From Mycobacteriaceae bacterium (GTDB taxonomy: Bacteria > Actinomycetota > Actinomycetes > Mycobacteriales > Mycobacteriaceae), in contig JAIEPH010000027.1 in the NCBI GenBank assembly GCA_019749805.1, forward strand, positions 1 through 64,000: 64,000 nucleotides of DNA. The letters run 5' to 3'. How positions within the stretch are numbered: the stretch's first letter is position 1; every line of letters starts with the position of its first letter. This document shows positions 60,760 to 64,000 of the stretch, piece after piece. The notes beneath the pieces were generated by a model, which worked only from the letters and a program-made list of their open reading frames with translations, ran no database searches and was not told the DNA's origin. The translations under genes and the position numbers were made by a program.

Positions 60760-63341
60760 ATGCGGGTGAGGTGATACTGCACGGTCTTGGTCGACACGTA
60801 CAGCTCGGCCGCCACTTCCCGGTTCGAAAGGCCCTGGGCGACAAGCGTCGTCACGGCCTCTTCCTGAGCGGTCAGGCTGACATCGTCACGTGAGCCACGA
60901 CTCTGGTGCAGCCCTCCCGCCTTCAGCTCCCGGTCACAACGTGCCACATAGGTGTTCGCTCCCAGCGCCAGATAGAGCTCTCTGGCGGTGCCCATGACCG
61001 CGTCGGCCTCGCGGCGCTTCCCCGCGCGTCGCAGCGTCTGGCCGTACGCGAAGTTGACTCGCGCTGTGTCGTAACGCAACCCGAGACCGTCGAGCAGTTC
61101 CAACGATGCGTCGAACGATCGGCGAGCGGCACGCAGGTCGCCGTGCGCGCCGTGCCAGCGCCCGCGGGCGTAGCCCAGCCGGGCCTGGGCCGACTGATGA
61201 CCACGTGCCACGGCTCGTCGCTCGTGTGGTCCGAGAAAGGTGTCCGCTGCCTCCAGCTGACCGTCCAGAACCAGTGCATTGGCGAACAGGTCTGGCCATG
61301 GCCAGTAGCCGGGTTCCTGCAGTGACGTTCCGCTCGCCATGCGGATCAGTGGTGTGACGGTCCTGCGAACTTTGGCGTAATCCGCTTCCGCCTCGGCGAT
61401 TTGGGCTCGAGCCAGTATCGTCGGAATCGCCACCATCTCGTAGTCGCCGCCGATGGCCGTCGCGGCACGGACCGCGGTTGCCGCTGACCCCCAATCACCG
61501 CGCAGTGCGCCGATCTGAGCAGCGGTCCACTCCAGCAGTGGCGTGGTCACGACGATCCCGCTTTCGGCCGCCAGCAAGCGGCCACGGTCTACAGTGCTGA
61601 TGGCCCGGTCCCATTCGCCTACTGCGAAGTAGACCCGCGCCAGCCATGCCAACGCCCACAGGGTGATTCGTCGAGATCCGCCGAGACCGGCGACGGCGAC
61701 CGCGGTTTCCAGGTTGGTCCGCGCCCCGTCGACGTCGTCGCGGATGTACTGCACCCAACCGCGGCCCATCGTGACGCGCTGCGCCTGCGCACCGTGGCGG
61801 ACACGTTCGGCGAGTTGGTCGTAGGCCGACGTTGCGCGCCGTGGATGCCCCGCCGCCAACTCACCGAGCCCGCGGATAGCCGCGGACTCGATACCGGCCG
61901 GCGAGTCGCTGTCGGCCAGTTCGAGGGCACGGTCGGCCCACGTGACCAGTTCCTCTCCGCGACAACGGATCAGTGAATGCAGCACGTGACGCTGGGCCAC
62001 CAGCGCGGCGACGTCGGGCTCGCGATCGACGTTGACGATGTCCCAGGCCCGTTTCAGCCGGACCTCCGCTTCGGCGCCCCGTCCGCGCAGGATCGCCAGG
62101 TATGCCAGCACGGCGTTCCGAAACGGCGTCTCCCGCAGGCTCTCGACCACCGGCACCTTCGCCGCCGCTGCCACGCAGTCCCCGGCCGCGATCAGTGCGT
62201 CGACCGAGCGGGTGAGCCGTTCGTCCCGTACCAGCGGATCGGCCGTGAGCCGCGCGGCATCTCGGAACAAGGTCGCCGCCTGGGCCCATGCGCCTTGCGC
62301 GCCTCGCTCATGCGCCAATCGCGCGACGTCTTCGGCGAGTTCACGATCGGGGGTCGGCGTCGCGGAAACCAGATGCCCGAGGCGTCGCACCGGATCCGTC
62401 ACGATATCCGCGGCCCGCCGGTGCGCCTCGGCCCCGGCGCGCACGCCCATCAGGTCGAGCACCGCCACCCGGGTCGCGGGATTGCGCAGGCGCGGTTCGA
62501 ACGCCGTCGCCGAGACGACGAGGCCCGTGGTCATCGCCGAGTCAAGAGCCGCCAAGATGTCCGCCACGCCTGCGAGCGCGGCGGCTTCGGCCAGGGATCC
62601 CTCGATGCCGAGAATCGCCAGCGCTTCGACCAGCGTGCGGCCCTCGGGCACACAACCCGTCAGCACCGCCTCCACGTGCGCACGAATATGGCTCGGTGCG
62701 GGCAGCGCCGCGTCAGGCTCGGACCACACCGTGTCGGGCACCTCGTCGAGCAGAGCGAGAACATCACGCGGATTCCCCTCGGTGTGTCTGGTCAGCACGC
62801 CGACCATCGACTGGTGCAACGTGTGACCGCGCGACGCCGCAAGCGCGGCGACGGTCGGCTCGGGCAACCCGGTGAGGCGAAGCTCCTCGGTGGCGAGGTC
62901 GGTCAGCGAAGGCGTCGTCGCGGACAGGGCGAGCACCGCCAGCACGGGCAGATCACGCTGGTGTCTAATCATGGTCGAGATTGCCTGCAGCGAAAGCGAA
63001 TCCGTTAGTTCCGCGTCATCGATGGCAAGCAACACGGGTCCTCGACCACGCAGTCGGTCGACGAGCTCGGCCGCCGCCTCGACCGGATCGTCGGCGGGAA
63101 CGTCCTGCGTCAGTTGGGCGAGCACGCCGCCGGGAAGGTCAGTCTCCCATGCGGTGGCGCGTGCCCGCAGCGCGGTTTCGGTGTCGGCCACCAACGTCCG
63201 CAACAGCGTGGTCTTGCCGATGCCGGGGGGACCGATGAGGGCCGTCACCGCGGCGCCGTGGTCGACTGTGTTGCGCAGTCGCTCTACCAGAACGCTCAGT
63301 TCGACGTCACGGCCGACACATCCGGCGGGGCCGTTGGGCAC
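60705..63341 (-). CDS. Large ATP-binding LuxR regulator (LAL), likely BenR-type
   Basis: 878 residues. N-terminal AAA/STAND domain with Walker [14 protein letters not shown] (about 35-47) and Walker [11 protein letters not shown]; a TPR-rich middle; and a C-terminal LuxR helix-turn-helix (about 820-878) with [20 protein letters not shown] and [19 protein letters not shown]. It follows benD on the same strand. In C. glutamicum a regulator of this type (BenR) controls the ben genes from the same position, so BenR is the likely role here (inference). Confidence 0.88.
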   Translation of the reverse strand: MPNGPAGCVGRDVELSVLVERLRNTVDHGAAVTALIGPPGIGKTTLLRTLVADTETALRARATAWETDLPGGVLAQLTQDVPADDPVEAAAELVDRLRGRGPVLLAIDDAELTDSLSLQAISTMIRHQRDLPVLAVLALSATTPSLTDLATEELRLTGLPEPTVAALAASRGHTLHQSMVGVLTRHTEGNPRDVLALLDEVPDTVWSEPDAALPAPSHIRAHVEAVLTGCVPEGRTLVEALAILGIEGSLAEAAALAGVADILAALDSAMTTGLVVSATAFEPRLRNPATRVAVLDLMGVRAGAEAHRRAADIVTDPVRRLGHLVSATPTPDRELAEDVARLAHERGAQGAWAQAATLFRDAARLTADPLVRDERLTRSVDALIAAGDCVAAAAKVPVVESLRETPFRNAVLAYLAILRGRGAEAEVRLKRAWDIVNVDREPDVAALVAQRHVLHSLIRCRGEELVTWADRALELADSDSPAGIESAAIRGLGELAAGHPRRATSAYDQLAERVRHGAQAQRVTMGRGWVQYIRDDVDGARTNLETAVAVAGLGGSRRITLWALAWLARVYFAVGEWDRAISTVDRGRLLAAESGIVVTTPLLEWTAAQIGALRGDWGSAATAVRAATAIGGDYEMVAIPTILARAQIAEAEADYAKVRRTVTPLIRMASGTSLQEPGYWPWPDLFANALVLDGQLEAADTFLGPHERRAVARGHQSAQARLGYARGRWHGAHGDLRAARRSFDASLELLDGLGLRYDTARVNFAYGQTLRRAGKRREADAVMGTARELYLALGANTYVARCDRELKAGGLHQSRGSRDDVSLTAQEEAVTTLVAQGLSNREVAAELYVSTKTVQYHLTRIYNKLGVRTRSELAALRR

Positions 63342-63399
63342 CGTCCCATCCTAGGAGGGTCCGGTGCGCCCCGGCCTGCAATCGCTGACCTGCAATCGA

Positions 63400-64000
63400 T
63401 CAGCCGAGGTCGCCGCCGGCCACGGGCAACACCGTCCCGGTGATGTAGGTGGCTTCATCGGAGGCCAGGAAACAGATCGCGGCCGCCTGCTCGTCGAGGC
63501 TGCCGTAGCGCTTCATCAACGATGAAGCGACCGTCTGCTCGATGTGCGCGTCGAACCACTCACGATCGATGTCGTTGCGCTGCGGTGGTGTTCCCCGAGA
63601 GATCCGCCGGGGTGGCGCCTCGGTGCCGCCGGGCGCAGTGGCCACCACGCGGATGCCGTCGGGCGCATACTCCATGGCCAACGACGCGGTGATGGCGTTG
63701 ATGCCGCCCTTGGCCGCCGAGTAGGGAATTCGGTGGATGCCCCGAGTCGCCGCCGACGACACGTTCACGATCACACCCTGCCCGCGCTCGACCATGCCCG
63801 GCAGCGCCGCCCGGCAGGCGTACAGCGTCGTCATGAGCGAGCGGTCGATCTCGGCTCGGATCTCGCTGTCGGTGAACTGGGTGAACGGCTTGAAATTGAT
63901 CGCCCCGCCGACGTTGTTGATCAGCACGTCGATGCGGCCGCACGCCGAAACCGCCTGCTGCATTGCCGATTCGGCGCCGGAAAAGCTCTCCAGATCGGCG
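63400..64000 (-). CDS. benD: Benzoate diol (1,6-dihydroxycyclohexadiene carboxylate) dehydrogenase, partial
   Basis: The frame enters from the right edge and ends at 63400; the N-terminal Rossmann part is outside. Visible SDR parts: VLINNVGGAINFKPF, IVNVSSAATRGIHRIPYSAA followed by KGG (Tyr-x3-Lys), TAPGGTEAPPRRISRG and YITGTVLPVAGGDLG. The PGGTEAPPRRI stretch is specific to BenD. It oxidises the cis-diol from benzoate dioxygenase to catechol with NAD+. The benABC genes would lie upstream, to the right of the window. Confidence 0.88.
   Translation of the reverse strand, partial: ADLESFSGAESAMQQAVSACGRIDVLINNVGGAINFKPFTQFTDSEIRAEIDRSLMTTLYACRAALPGMVERGQGVIVNVSSAATRGIHRIPYSAAKGGINAITASLAMEYAPDGIRVVATAPGGTEAPPRRISRGTPPQRNDIDREWFDAHIEQTVASSLMKRYGSLDEQAAAICFLASDEATYITGTVLPVAGGDLG

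Noticed and set aside
1..64000. tRNA, rRNA, CRISPR array, insertion sequence, prophage or integron.
   Set aside because: No cloverleaf-like CCA-ended sequence, regular short repeats, transposase, integrase or phage genes were seen by eye; a tool-based scan could still find a missed short RNA.

Overview
The window is GC-rich (coding third positions are nearly all G or C), has densely packed genes, frequent GTG starts and ATGA/GTGA overlaps, and carries family markers typical of mycobacteria: a fused HadA/HadB dehydratase, a mycobacterial-type MTHFR, a haemophore-family protein, DUF222/HNH (13E12) genes, F420-type enzymes, MpaB-type oxygenase and SigF-type promoters. I read it as chromosome of a fast-growing environmental Mycolicibacterium-like species. 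The presence of a Mn-catalase/haemerythrin pair and a benzoate/catechol pathway fits that. I see no rRNA, tRNA, CRISPR array, insertion sequence or prophage.

Layout. 1-5.8 kb: tail of a 13E12 gene, GtrA, rhomboid protease and VOC protein on the minus strand, then a haemophore-type secreted protein, a secreted Pro/Ala-rich protein and a class-C beta-lactamase-fold hydrolase. 4.7-11.5 kb: a minus-strand run MTHFR - hrpA - glutaminyl cyclase lipoprotein - FAD oxidoreductase, divergent from selO. 13-17.4 kb: ECF sigma factor, AhpD-like protein, nitroreductase, NAD(P)-binding epimerase, then an MpaB oxygenase/TetR pair with a perfect operator palindrome. 17.4-26.8 kb: metallophosphoesterase, a HelD/HelR-type RNA polymerase-rescue ATPase behind a rifamycin-associated element, Nudix, MarR-MFS, methyltransferase and a Ski2-like helicase. 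26.8-33.5 kb: a full 13E12 gene, HD protein, a truncated transporter remnant, GH16-AraC, methyltransferase, F420-type enzyme, SDR and a small secreted protein. 33.6-35.4 kb: SigF-type promoter driving Mn-catalase, haemerythrin and a 40-residue acidic microprotein. 35.4-40.4 kb: MoxR-DUF58-VWA operon. 40.4-49.7 kb: mixed metabolism and transport, including a second SigF-type promoter before a 38-residue acidic microprotein and a PPOX protein. 49.7-57.5 kb: tandem TenA proteins, a sterol-carrier/PhyH fusion, fused HadAB, a third SigF-type promoter with a TPP enzyme, NDH-2-like oxidoreductase and DUF5996. 57.5-64 kb: beta-ketoadipate genes (LysR, pcaD, pcaI, pcaJ), a large LuxR regulator and benD, which runs off the right edge.

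How they work together. Three stress themes recur: a rifamycin-inducible RNAP rescue gene, three promoters of the SigF consensus type that join peroxide defence with two lysine/arginine-free microproteins and a pyruvate-oxidase-like enzyme, and an ECF sigma factor whose own upstream region shares a 29-bp element with its AhpD-like neighbour. The right end is a catabolic module: BenD makes catechol, the (unseen) cat genes would open the ring, and PcaD/PcaIJ carry 3-oxoadipate enol-lactone to 3-oxoadipyl-CoA.
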